A DNA stretch of 64,000 bases from Mesorhizobium sp. (GTDB taxonomy: Bacteria > Pseudomonadota > Alphaproteobacteria > Rhizobiales > Rhizobiaceae). The stretch covers positions 124,001 through 188,000 of the forward strand of contig SAQL01000006.1 in assembly GCA_004020645.1 (NCBI GenBank), given 5' to 3'. A model generated the notes under the pieces. It had not been told where the DNA came from and did not search any database. It was given only the letters and a program-made list of their open reading frames with translations. The position numbers were made by a program, and so were the translations under genes. This document shows, piece after piece, positions 52,763-61,132 of the stretch (position 1 is the stretch's first letter; each line of letters begins with the position of its first letter).

Positions 52763-53902
52763 TCAGCGCACGCGCTTGACGGCATCGCCATCATCGTCCG
52801 CCGATGCGGACTGTTGCGCCGCATCGCCGGTCAGCTTGACTTTTAGATTTTCGGCCATGAATTGCGTGCCCGCCGCAACAACGACATCGCCGGGGTTCAA
52901 TCCTTCGGCAACATGCACGCCGTCGGCGGTGAACTCGGCGACCTTGATCGGACGCGAATGGACGGTCTCGCCGTTGCGGTCCACGGTCCAGACGATCTGC
53001 TGGCCATCTTTTTGCGCCAGGGCGCTCAACGGGATCGATACGCTTTGCGGGCTGCTGTTGGCCGCCGAAGCCTCGATGTTCGCGGTCATGCCGAGAAGCA
53101 CGCGAGGATCGTTGGGCAGGCTGACGCGAACGGCAAAGGTACGCGACTGCTGATCGGCGCTGCCGGCGACTTCACGGACCTTGCCGTCGAGCGTCAGCGC
53201 ATCGTCGGACCAGAAGCTTGCCTTGACATTCTTGCCCGGCTTGAACTGGGCGATATCCATTTCCGGAACGGCGATCAGCACTTCCTTTTCGCCATCGACG
53301 GCAACCGTCACAACCGGCGTGCCGGAGCCGACCACCTGACCGATATCGGCGGCGACTGATGTGACGATGCCGTTCCTGTCCGCCTTGAGGTCGGCGTAGA
53401 GGACCTGGTTTTTCGCCTGGTCTAGCGCTGAGCGAGCGGAATTTCGGGTAGCGACCGCCTGATCATAGCTGAGCGTTGCCTGTTCGAGCTGCGATTTCGA
53501 TGCAAAGTTCTTGGCAAACAACTGTTCGGCACGACGGCGGGCAAGGCCTGTCGTCTCGACCTGCCGTTCGGCCGCCTCGAGGCTGGCCTCGGCGCTGTCG
53601 ACCGAAAGGTCGTAGTCGGCGGGATCGATGCGGGCCAGAACGTCGCCCGGCTTGACGCGCTGGCCGATATCGACCAGGCGCTCGGTGATCTTGCCGTTGA
53701 TGCGGAAGCCAAGGTTCATCTCGGTGCGGGCGCGCACCGATCCGGAGTAAGAAAGCTCTCGGGTATCGTTCGCCTTGGCGATCTCGACGACCTTGACCGG
53801 CCGGACGATGTCCTTGACTTCCACGTTTTCTTGCGAGCAGCCGGCGAGCCCAAGCGCCGCGACGACGACCAGAGCCGGACCAATGGCCGGCAGCCTGTTC
53901 AT
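52763..53902 (-). CDS. RND efflux membrane-fusion lipoprotein
   Basis: A 379-residue membrane fusion (HlyD/AcrA-type) protein. I chose ATG 53902 because it yields a lipoprotein signal ending in the lipobox LAGC (MNRLPAIGPALVVVAALGLA then GC). The lipoyl half-motifs and a coiled coil (DSAEASLEAAERQVETTGLA) follow. It bridges the pump and an outer-membrane channel. A 250-base gap with no visible feature separates it from the pump gene, and the TetR gene is upstream on the same strand. Confidence 0.85.
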   Translation of the reverse strand: MNRLPAIGPALVVVAALGLAGCSQENVEVKDIVRPVKVVEIAKANDTRELSYSGSVRARTEMNLGFRINGKITERLVDIGQRVKPGDVLARIDPADYDLSVDSAEASLEAAERQVETTGLARRRAEQLFAKNFASKSQLEQATLSYDQAVATRNSARSALDQAKNQVLYADLKADRNGIVTSVAADIGQVVGSGTPVVTVAVDGEKEVLIAVPEMDIAQFKPGKNVKASFWSDDALTLDGKVREVAGSADQQSRTFAVRVSLPNDPRVLLGMTANIEASAANSSPQSVSIPLSALAQKDGQQIVWTVDRNGETVHSRPIKVAEFTADGVHVAEGLNPGDVVVAAGTQFMAENLKVKLTGDAAQQSASADDDGDAVKRVR

Positions 53903-53976
53903 GATGGATCTGGACAAAGGCACTTGCGTACTCCCGAAATGGATATGGATTGTCGACGACCGGCGGACGCCGCCGG

Positions 53977-54594
53977 TCATTTCTTCAAGGCCCTGATCGC
54001 AAACTCGATAAGCTCATCCGGCATCGCGCGGTTTTCTTTGGCGAGACACTGGGCGACCATCTGCGGGTGACAGAGGGTAATGATGGCGGCGCCGAAGCAT
54101 CGCGAGGCGACTTTCGGGTCCTGGTCGGCAAACTCGCCGGTTGCGATTCCCTCGCTGATCACCTCTTCCACCAAGCCGCGGATCCTTTCGATGTGCTTCT
54201 CGATGACATGCCAATCGCGTTCGATGGCAACGATCACCATTTCGTGCACCTTCTCCTGGTCGAGCATGGTGTCGCGGGTCCACTGATAATGCGTTTGCAC
54301 GTAGCGGCGAAGCCTTTCGCTGGCCGTTCCGGGACTATGGCAGGCGTCGTAGGTCAGTTGGTAGCAGGTAGCGAGCATACGGCCGCAAACGGCCTGGTGG
54401 ATCTCAACCTTGGAGGCGAAGAACCGGTAGATGTTGGCCGTCGACATGCCGAGTTCACGCGCTATGTCGGCGACATTGGTCTTGCCGTAACCGTAGTGGC
54501 GGAACAGCCGCTCGGCGCAATCGAGGATGCGCGCGACATTCTCCTGTCGGACCACGTCGACCGCCTTGTCGAGGGTATCAAGGGTATTATTCAT
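53977..54594 (-). CDS. TetR/AcrR-family transcriptional regulator of the RND pump
   Basis: This 205-residue protein has a TetR helix-turn-helix at about residues 28-62 (GYGKTNVADIARELGMSTANIYRFFASK) and an alpha-helical ligand domain. It is transcribed in the same direction as the RND genes and directly upstream. It most likely represses the operon together with itself through the palindrome 16 bases before its start. The inducing ligand is unknown. Confidence 0.87.
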   Translation of the reverse strand: MNNTLDTLDKAVDVVRQENVARILDCAERLFRHYGYGKTNVADIARELGMSTANIYRFFASKVEIHQAVCGRMLATCYQLTYDACHSPGTASERLRRYVQTHYQWTRDTMLDQEKVHEMVIVAIERDWHVIEKHIERIRGLVEEVISEGIATGEFADQDPKVASRCFGAAIITLCHPQMVAQCLAKENRAMPDELIEFAIRALKK

Positions 54595-54610
54595 CGTGTT
54601 TCGTTAGCTC

Positions 54611-54650
54611 AATTACGAGTGACGAATTTTGAATTTCGTCACTCGTAATT
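54611..54650. promoter_or_regulatory. Perfect palindrome, probable TetR operator
   Basis: Two perfect 16-bp arms (AATTACGAGTGACGAA and its complement) at 54611-54626 and 54635-54650 flank an 8-base centre. The site is 16 bases before the TetR start codon. Length and symmetry suit two TetR dimers or one extended dimer site. It is far longer than chance would give. Confidence 0.75.
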
Positions 54651-54797
54651 CGAAATCGCCCGCCTGTCAACTGCGACATTATCCGTCTTGGGCGACTGGT
54701 GACATCTGTTGACACAACTTGGGCGTGAACAACGTTAATGAAGCCTGCTGCGGGCCGTGCACGGGCCACCCGCCAGGCTCAGGTGATCGGGCGCCTT

Positions 54798-54839
54798 ATT
54801 TTATTCAAGACGTGCTCCATTTTATTCAAGACGTGCTCC
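54798..54839. repeat. Two perfect tandem copies of a 21-bp unit
   Basis: The unit (begins ATTTTATTCAAGACGTGCTC) occurs twice head to tail in the spacer before the VOC gene. It contains TTTTATTCAAGA, which is unusually AT-rich for this genome. It may be a duplicated operator or a slippage product. Confidence 0.75.
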
Positions 54840-54889
54840 GCGGCGCGCAGCAATGCGTTATCATCCAAGCCGCGGAAAGGAGAGTTTGG

Positions 54890-55243
54890 ATGACCGTGCT
54901 GCGCATCGTCTCGAATATCGCCACAGACAGCATTCCGGATGTTCGGAAGTTCTATACCGACCTGTTCGGGCTCGATGCTGTCATGGATCACGGGTGGCTC
55001 GTCACGCTGGCGTCCAGTGAAACAACCATCCCCCAGATCAGCATCGCCAGCGAGGGCGGCTCAGGCACCCCGGTGCCCGATCTGTCGATCGAGGTCGACA
55101 ATGTCGACGCGGTTTATCTTCGCGCAAACGAGATCGGTTGCAGACTGGTCTATGATTTGACCGACGAACCGTGGGGCGTAAGACGTTTCTTCATTGCCGA
55201 CCCGACCGGCAAACTGCTCAACGTGCTCTCGCATCTTCGCTAG
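54890..55243 (+). CDS. VOC-superfamily (glyoxalase/bleomycin-resistance-like) protein
   Basis: This 117-residue protein has one pair of beta-alpha-beta-beta-beta modules typical of the vicinal oxygen chelate fold. Examples are DVRKFYTDLFGLDAVMDHGW near the start and RRFFIADPTGKLLNVLSHL at the end. GGAAAGGAGAG precedes ATG 54890. The metal ligands are not clearly the glyoxalase I set, so the function could be binding or lyase activity. It is followed by the PhzF-like gene after 87 bases. Confidence 0.78.
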   Translation: MTVLRIVSNIATDSIPDVRKFYTDLFGLDAVMDHGWLVTLASSETTIPQISIASEGGSGTPVPDLSIEVDNVDAVYLRANEIGCRLVYDLTDEPWGVRRFFIADPTGKLLNVLSHLR

Positions 55244-55330
55244 AGGTTGTTCTGCAATGCAGGACATTGCCAACCGTCCAAACATTCAGCCGAACGACTG
55301 AAACGGGCCCGCGGGTCATCGGAGGAAACC

Positions 55331-56227
55331 ATGAGCAGAACAATACCATTTCATTTCGTCGATGTCTTCGCGGTAGAGCCGCTGACGGGCAATTCACTTG
55401 CGGTGGTCGACGGCGGTGGCGAGTTGGCGCTCGAGCTCATGCAGAACATTGCACGTGAGTTCAACCAGTCCGAGACAACCTTTGTGCTACCGGCGACCCG
55501 GGAGGACGCCGACTGGAAGTTGCGCTCTTTCACGCCGAAAGGCGTAGAGGTTTTCGGTGCAGGCGGCCACAACACGTTGGGGGCCTGGTGGTGGCTCGCT
55601 GCAGCGGGACGGCTCGATCTGAGCGATGGCCCAACACGGTTTCATCAACAGATCGGCGACTTGGTATATCCATTGGCTATCTGGCAAAGCCAAGGGAAAC
55701 TCGAAAAGGTCATTATGCAGCAAGGAGTCCCGGTGGCCGGCCGGCAGCTCTCAAACCTTGGCGCTCTTGCCAAGGCACTCGGCCTTGACGCTGAAGAAAT
55801 GGCGGCCGACGTCGTGCCTTGCCAGGTGGTCTCGACTGGTGCTGCCCATCTCCTGGCGCCGATCCGCGATCGCGAAGCCGTCGACCGGATTTCGCCGGAT
55901 GCCAAGCAACTTATCGACCTGCTCAACGAGGTTGGCGGGGAAGGCTGCTACGTCTTCTCACTCGATCCACGGCAGCCTGGAGCCACAGCGTATGCACGGT
56001 CTTTCAGCCCGACTGTCGGCATCTCCGAGGACCCGGCAACCGGTACGGCGGCTGGTCCGCTCGCCGCACATCTCGTTGCACACGGTCTTGTACAGCCCGG
56101 CGTAATCAAGATCGAGCAAGGCACGGCGCTCGGACGTACCAGCATCATCGAGGTAGATGTAGATGCCGGCTCAGTGAGCGTCTCTGGACGCGGCATCGTG
56201 GTGGCGAGCGGGGCGTTTTCGATCTAG
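55331..56227 (+). CDS. PhzF-family epimerase/isomerase
   Basis: This 298-residue protein begins with the family signature HFVDVFAVEPLTGNSLAVV. It has the catalytic-glutamate region EFNQSETTFVLP and a second GGHN motif (FGAGGHNTLGAWWWL). The late SPTVGISEDPATGTAAGPL segment is also characteristic. PhzF relatives isomerise aromatic or amino-acid derived substrates; most are not phenazine enzymes, and no phenazine genes are nearby. GGAGGAAACC precedes the ATG. The substrate is unknown. Confidence 0.85.
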   Translation: MSRTIPFHFVDVFAVEPLTGNSLAVVDGGGELALELMQNIAREFNQSETTFVLPATREDADWKLRSFTPKGVEVFGAGGHNTLGAWWWLAAAGRLDLSDGPTRFHQQIGDLVYPLAIWQSQGKLEKVIMQQGVPVAGRQLSNLGALAKALGLDAEEMAADVVPCQVVSTGAAHLLAPIRDREAVDRISPDAKQLIDLLNEVGGEGCYVFSLDPRQPGATAYARSFSPTVGISEDPATGTAAGPLAAHLVAHGLVQPGVIKIEQGTALGRTSIIEVDVDAGSVSVSGRGIVVASGAFSI

Positions 56228-56363
56228 TCGAAGGTGTAGTCCGGTGGCCGCGCAGGCAGCGAACCTGTGCCTGTCCCACAATGGTCGCAGCAGGTGGAGC
56301 CCCGCCATTTGGCGCGGCTGTGCGGATGGCGTGGTCTGCCACTCGCCTTCGGCCTGGATTCGC

Positions 56364-56882
56364 TTAGGTAGCCGATTTGTTTAATCTGTTCAGGCTTTCG
56401 CCCAGTATGACAAGCGCGATGCCAAGCAGCGCAATGTCCTTGATCAGGAACTGACCGGCGGGACCGAGCGCGGGGAAGCCCAACGCAGGCTCCCAGATCG
56501 GCAGGGCAACCATGATCGAACAGGTGACCAGGAAAATCAGGGTGGCCAATGCCCCGCCGGCGACACCGGCGCGCGCCGACCAGGGAGAGGCAATCAGGAG
56601 AAGCGCGGTCGCGATCTCGACGACGCCAAGCACATAAGAGGCACCGGCTTCACCAAATACCGGATACATCCAGGCGAGCCAGGGCGTGCCGCCGATCAGC
56701 GGCCTCAACGCCTCGATCTCAACAGCCGTGAACTTCATCCCGCCGATCATGAGAAGCGGCATTATGACCCCGGTCACGGCGAGGATCCGCCCGGCTTTCC
56801 TGACCGCGGCGGCTTTTCGCGCCCATGGCCGAGGAAGGGTCTCGTCTTGACCTTCAGGCTCTGATGTTCTGAGAACCGGCAT
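56364..56882 (-). CDS. DUF417 (YkgB/RclC-like) membrane protein
   Basis: This protein of about 172 residues has four membrane helices and the DUF417 core (GGMKFTAVEIEALRPLIGGTPWL). In Escherichia coli, RclC of this family belongs to a reactive-chlorine response. Here that role is only a possibility. I use ATG 56882 because the upstream extension to 56999 is unlike the family. The SnoaL-like gene lies upstream on the same strand. Confidence 0.78.
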   Translation of the reverse strand: MPVLRTSEPEGQDETLPRPWARKAAAVRKAGRILAVTGVIMPLLMIGGMKFTAVEIEALRPLIGGTPWLAWMYPVFGEAGASYVLGVVEIATALLLIASPWSARAGVAGGALATLIFLVTCSIMVALPIWEPALGFPALGPAGQFLIKDIALLGIALVILGESLNRLNKSAT

Positions 56883-56950
56883 GAGTTTCCTCCTCCAACC
56901 GCCAATTGCACCACCCGCGCTGTCACGATCGCTCGACCCCGATGCGCTGC

Positions 56951-57361
56951 TCAGTCCGGCTTGTAAGGATACGAGTGATGCTCGTGAGCGATGATCCAAA
57001 GGTCATCTTCCTTCCGTAGCCCGACGGTAAGCCGGAGGCGGGTTGCCGGGTCCTTTTCAAGCTCTTCCCCGGTGCCGCACCGCAGCAACGCGGTTGCAAA
57101 AGCAACCCGGTCGCCCGCCGTGACATCCAGCCGCTCGATCGCGAAAACGCCGCCCTGCTTGAAGTGCTCGAAGAACGGGCCCCAGCTATCCCGGTAGGCC
57201 TCAATTCCCCTGAGTTCGTTCGGGGGTGGGACATCGAACATCACAAGGTCCGTCGCGTGATCCGCAATGATTGTCTCCAGGTCTTGCTGCTGCACGGCAT
57301 TCGCCCAACGCTCGATGAGCGCCTGGATGTGTGCCTCGGCGTCGCGCTCCGTGTTCTCCAT
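56951..57361 (-). CDS. SnoaL-like/NTF2-fold protein (DUF4440 type)
   Basis: This protein of about 136 residues has the cone-shaped NTF2 fold pattern. It starts with IQALIERWANAVQQQDLETI, followed by a hydrophobic DLVMFDVPPP strand. Late strands RLRLTVGLRKEDDLWIIAHEHHSYP complete the pattern. Proteins of this type are small isomerases, hydratases or unknowns. The start at ATG 57361 matches the family length; the longer frame to 57523 does not. It may be cotranscribed with the DUF417 gene 68 bases downstream. Confidence 0.75.
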   Translation of the reverse strand: MENTERDAEAHIQALIERWANAVQQQDLETIIADHATDLVMFDVPPPNELRGIEAYRDSWGPFFEHFKQGGVFAIERLDVTAGDRVAFATALLRCGTGEELEKDPATRLRLTVGLRKEDDLWIIAHEHHSYPYKPD

Positions 57362-57614
57362 TGCAATGCTCCTCCTGCTGATCTTCCTCCGTCGAGTTGG
57401 TTCTGTATCGAGGACGATCGGGAGGCGCTCGACCCGACACTGAGTGATCTTGTTTGCTCCGTTCAGCCGGTCCGGCTGCTGCGAGGCAATCGCAGGAGCG
57501 ATCCGCCAAGGCCGGAAGGTCACGGCATTGAAGAGCGGGTGGTTGTTCCCCGATAAGATGGAGATACGGGCTCACGACTGGACGCCGGGCCCAAGCATCG
57601 AACGGCGAACAACC

Positions 57615-57707
57615 ATGAGCGAGTATATCGGGCTCGACATGTCGTTGAAAGAGGCGGCACTTTCTGTGCGGCGCGATCGCAAGCGGATCTGGCGCGGTGC
57701 ACACTTT
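57615..57707 (+). pseudogene. IS110-family transposase, 5-prime remnant
   Basis: ATG 57615 opens MSEYIGLDMSLKEAALS and continues VRRDRKRIWRG, which matches the N-terminus of IS110-type DEDD transposases (first catalytic Asp in GLDMS). After about 31 codons the match stops at a repeat shared with 47767-47790. Over 90 percent of the gene is missing. The 781-base gap from 57362 to 58142 therefore holds decayed mobile DNA and a broken small gene, and nothing intact. Confidence 0.65.
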
Positions 57708-57723
57708 TGCGCGACATGCATTA
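57699..57723. repeat. Second copy of an intergenic repeat at the IS110 break point
   Basis: The sequence GCACACTTTTGCGCGACATG (57699-57718, continuing CATTA-like to 57723) repeats 47767-47790 except for one extra T. It sits exactly where the transposase similarity ends. Confidence 0.7.
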
Positions 57724-57778
57724 GAGCGACACGTTTCATCCCGCCGCTGTGCGAATGCAGCGCAAATCACGCGGGCCG

Positions 57779-58028
57779 CTACGAGGGATATTTTCCCTTT
57801 TTGCGCGCGCGCTCGAAGCGGCGGTTGCATTCGCGACGCGCGCGATCGCAGGCGTTGTCCAGTTTGGCGGCGGAGGCGTATCCCTGTATTGCGAGTTTTC
57901 CGGTCACGACGCCATGACCGTCATGGTGCAACCGATAGTAGCATCCGGCGGCTTCAGCGTGCAGTCGATCCAGAGACGATAACAAGGCCGAGAGCGGCTG
58001 TCCCGGCAAGCAAGAGTAAGCTCTTCAT
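57779..58028 (-). pseudogene. Frameshifted gene for a small secreted protein
   Basis: On the minus strand, ATG 58028 opens a signal peptide (MKSLLLLAGTAALGLVIVSG) that meets a TGA at 57954. In another frame, translation continues smoothly as a cysteine-containing, arginine-rich tail (LDNACDRARRECNRRFERA) to the TAG at 57779. Together these read as one secreted protein of about 80 residues broken by a frameshift. A sequencing error would give the same picture. The function is unknown. Confidence 0.45.
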
Positions 58029-58142
58029 GTGTTCTATCCTCGATTTTGGATTACCTCCGCGACTGCGGAGTAATCGGAACACAGCTATGTCGTCGGGCAC
58101 GACTGAAAGGTTCATTCATGCTGGATGCCAGCGGCCACTGGC

Positions 58143-59795
58143 TCAAAGCTGCGGCGCACTGGCCTTCGCCATCTCCCTCAGCCTGAACTTCTGGATCTTG
58201 CCGGTTGAGGTCTTCGGGATTTCGGCGAAGGTCACCGCCTTCGGCACCTTGAAGCGGGCGAGCAGCGCACGGCAGTGATCGATGATCTCGGCTTCGGTCG
58301 CCATCCCGCCCGGCTTCAGCTCGACATAGGCGACCGGGACCTCGCCCCATTTGTCGTCGGGCCTGGCGACGACGCCGCAGGAGGCGACGGCAGGATGCTT
58401 GTAGAGCGCCTCCTCGACCTCGATCGAGGAGATGTTCTCGCCGCCGGAAATGATGATGTCCTTGGAGCGGTCCTTGAGCTGGATATAGCCGTCGGGATGC
58501 CTGACACCGAGGTCGCCCGAGTGGAACCAGCCGCCGGCGAAGGCCTCGTCGCTCGCCTTGCGGTTCTTCAGATACCCCTTCATGACGATGTTGCCGCGGA
58601 ACATGACCTCGCCGATCGTCTCGCCGTCGGCCGGCGTCTCCACCATCGTCTCGGGGTCCATCACCGTCAGATCCTCGAGCGCGGCATAGCGCACGCCTTG
58701 CCTGGCCTTCCTCGCCACCCTGAGACCCTTGTCGAGCCCGTCCCACTCGCCATGCCATTCGTTGACGACGGCCGGGCCATAGGTCTCGGTAAGGCCATAG
58801 AGGTGGGTGACCGCAAAGCCTGCATCGGCCATGCCCGACAGCACTGCTTCCGGCGGCGGTGCCGCGGCCGTGCTGAAGGTGACCGTCTGCGGAAATTGCC
58901 GCTTGTCCTCGTCCCTGGCATTGACCAGCACCGACATCACGATCGGCGCGCCGCACAGATGGGTGACGCCATGATCGGCAATGGCGTCGTAGATCGGCTT
59001 CGGCCGCACCCAGCGCAGGCAGACATGGGTGCCGACCTGCACGGCCAGCGTCCACGGAAAGCACCAGCCATTGCAGTGGAACATCGGCAGCGTCCACAGA
59101 TAGACAGCGTGCTTGCCCATGGCGGCATGGATGGTGTTGGCGTAGGCCATCAGCGCCGCACCGCGATGGTGGTAGACGACGCCCTTGGGATTGCCTGTCG
59201 TGCCGGAGGTGTAGTTGAGCGAGATCGCGTCCCATTCGTCGTCCGGCATCGACCAGGCGAAATCGTCGTCGCCACCCGCGACAAAGCCCTCATAGTCGAG
59301 CGTGCCGATCCGCTCGCCCTTGGGATATGGGGCGCCGGCGGCGTATTCGGGATCGTCATAGTCGATGACCAGCGGTTTTACCTTAGCCAGCGCCAGCGCC
59401 TCGCTGACGACATTTGCGAATTCGCGGTCGACGACAAGCACCTTGGTTTCGGCATGGTCGAGCTGGAAGGCGATGACCGCGGCATCGAGGCGGGTGTTGA
59501 GCGAATGCAGCACCGCCTTGGTCATCGGCACGCCGAAATGCGCTTCCAGCATCGGCGGCGTGTTGGACAACATCACGGTGACGGTGTCGCCTTTTCCGAT
59601 GCCGCGCCTCTGCAGCGCCGAGGCCAGCTTCAGCGACCGCCGCCAGAAATCACGATAGGTCGTGCGCTGGCGACCATGGATGATAGCGACATGGTCGGGA
59701 AAGGTCTTTGCCGCCCGCTCCAGATAGCTGAGCGGCGTCAGCGGCTGGTGGTTGGCTGGATTCCTGTCGAGATCCTGTTCGTAGGGATTGCCCAT
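58143..59795 (-). CDS. AMP-dependent acyl-CoA synthetase
   Basis: This 550-residue adenylate-forming ligase has the AMP-binding signature LNYTSGTTGNPKGVVYHH (about residues 174-191). The GLTETYGPAV motif, the hinge GWFHSGDLGV and the catalytic lysine in STGKIQKFRLRE follow. It resembles medium-chain and methylmercaptopropionate-type CoA ligases (DmdB-like group). The acid it activates is not evident. It stands alone between a decayed region and a SorC-regulated sugar locus. Confidence 0.88.
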   Translation of the reverse strand: MGNPYEQDLDRNPANHQPLTPLSYLERAAKTFPDHVAIIHGRQRTTYRDFWRRSLKLASALQRRGIGKGDTVTVMLSNTPPMLEAHFGVPMTKAVLHSLNTRLDAAVIAFQLDHAETKVLVVDREFANVVSEALALAKVKPLVIDYDDPEYAAGAPYPKGERIGTLDYEGFVAGGDDDFAWSMPDDEWDAISLNYTSGTTGNPKGVVYHHRGAALMAYANTIHAAMGKHAVYLWTLPMFHCNGWCFPWTLAVQVGTHVCLRWVRPKPIYDAIADHGVTHLCGAPIVMSVLVNARDEDKRQFPQTVTFSTAAAPPPEAVLSGMADAGFAVTHLYGLTETYGPAVVNEWHGEWDGLDKGLRVARKARQGVRYAALEDLTVMDPETMVETPADGETIGEVMFRGNIVMKGYLKNRKASDEAFAGGWFHSGDLGVRHPDGYIQLKDRSKDIIISGGENISSIEVEEALYKHPAVASCGVVARPDDKWGEVPVAYVELKPGGMATEAEIIDHCRALLARFKVPKAVTFAEIPKTSTGKIQKFRLREMAKASAPQL

Positions 59796-59809
59796 CCTGT
59801 CCTCCCGTG

Positions 59810-59851
59810 GCGCATGTCCCCAAAATCGGAATCGATTTTCGAGGCATGCGC
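59810..59851. repeat. Intergenic palindrome related to 31944-31990
   Basis: GCGCATG at 59810-59816 pairs with CATGCGC at 59845-59851. The inner AAAATCG and CGATTTT also pair. It is followed by CAAAGTGTTACAG, a stretch often attached to this rhizobial repeat. It lies in the 286-base spacer between the ligase and the SorC gene. I found no clear operator there. Confidence 0.65.
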
Positions 59852-60081
59852 AAGATCAAAGTGTTACAGTGTCCTTTGCGCGTCCGAAAGGACGCGCGGC
59901 GCTGCATATCTGATCGAGACCTTCCACCCCACAGGCTTCCGGCCCGTCACCACCAACGATGTCACGATAGGGCGCATTTGGCACAATGATGATCTAGATA
60001 AAGCAAGCGAATGGGCATCGTTTACCCTCGCTCGGTTTGACTTTTGTCGAGAGCCATGAATAATGTCAGCGAGGAGATGGC

Positions 60082-61047
60082 ATGGCGATCCGACCGGCAG
60101 AACAGCTTATTCACAAGGCCGCCTGGCTCTACTATGCCCATGGCTTGCGCCAGGACCAGGTGGCCAGCCAGCTCAAGATTTCACGAGCCTCGGTCGCCAT
60201 GTATCTGCGCAAGGCGCGCGAGACCGGCATCGTCAACATCTCGACCTCGACCCAGCTTTTCACCGACGATGTCCTGGCGCGCCAGCTTGAAGACGCATTC
60301 AAGCTCGATGCCGTCTGGATCGCGCCGGAAAACGGCCATGTCGCCGATCCGTCGACCGACATCGCGGTGCTGGCGGCAAGCGTCTTTCTCGAACTGATCA
60401 AGAAGGGCGATCGCATCGGCGTCGCCTGGGGACGGACCATCTATACGATCGCCGACATCATGTCCTATGCCGATCTGCAGGATGTGACCGTGGTGCAGCT
60501 CTGCGGCAATCTCGGAGCCCCCTACTCCTACCGGCCCGACCAATGCACCATGGAAATCGCACGCCGGCTCAACGCCAAGGGGCTCAATTTCTATGCGCCG
60601 CTGGTGCTGACGACGGAAGAACTGGCGCGCGGCCTGCGCGCCGAGCCGGTGATCCGCGAGCAGCTATCGGGCATTAGTGAATGCAACCTGGCGCTGTACT
60701 CGGTCGGCACCGTCGACGCTGACAGCCACGTCGTCAAATGCGGCGCGCTGACGGCGAGCGAAATGGAGGTGCTGCGCCGTGCCGGGGCTGCCGGCGTCAT
60801 CGCTGGGCAGATCATCGACGCGCAAGGCAAGGCGCTCGACTGCAGCTACAACCGGCGGATCATTTCGGCGGAGCTGTCATCGCTGCGCAAGATCGAAAAG
60901 CGCCTCGTGGTGGTGCAGGAGGACAGCAAGTTCGGACCGCTGGTGGCGGCGATCGCAGGTGGGCTGTGCACGCATCTGGTAGTCGGCGCACGGATGGCGC
61001 GACGGCTGCTCGATCATGCCGGGCCGGCGGCGGAAAAGGTCGCCTAG
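60082..61047 (+). CDS. SorC/DeoR-type sugar-binding transcriptional regulator (second)
   Basis: This 321-residue regulator has an N-terminal helix-turn-helix (HGLRQDQVASQLKISRASVAMYLRKAR, about residues 15-41, given in part) and a SorC effector domain. GAGGAG precedes the ATG. It is upstream of and co-directional with the aldolase/dehydrogenase fusion, which it likely controls together with the sugar importer beyond 63.2 kb. It differs clearly from the regulator at 3325-4287, so the two loci answer to different sugars. Confidence 0.87.
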   Translation: MAIRPAEQLIHKAAWLYYAHGLRQDQVASQLKISRASVAMYLRKARETGIVNISTSTQLFTDDVLARQLEDAFKLDAVWIAPENGHVADPSTDIAVLAASVFLELIKKGDRIGVAWGRTIYTIADIMSYADLQDVTVVQLCGNLGAPYSYRPDQCTMEIARRLNAKGLNFYAPLVLTTEELARGLRAEPVIREQLSGISECNLALYSVGTVDADSHVVKCGALTASEMEVLRRAGAAGVIAGQIIDAQGKALDCSYNRRIISAELSSLRKIEKRLVVVQEDSKFGPLVAAIAGGLCTHLVVGARMARRLLDHAGPAAEKVA

Positions 61048-61132
61048 ACACGCAAAACTCCGCCGCGGACGCATTATCATCAAGGCGTCGCGGCATTCCT
61101 GTTTCACAACGAGCAAATCGGACGAAGCGAAC

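Noticed and set aside
55331..56227. Phenazine biosynthesis
   Set aside because: PhzF is a broad fold family. No other phz genes occur in the window.
59960..60081. Sigma-54 promoter (TTGGCAC element near 59978)
   Set aside because: The TTGC element expected about five bases after TGGCAC is absent.
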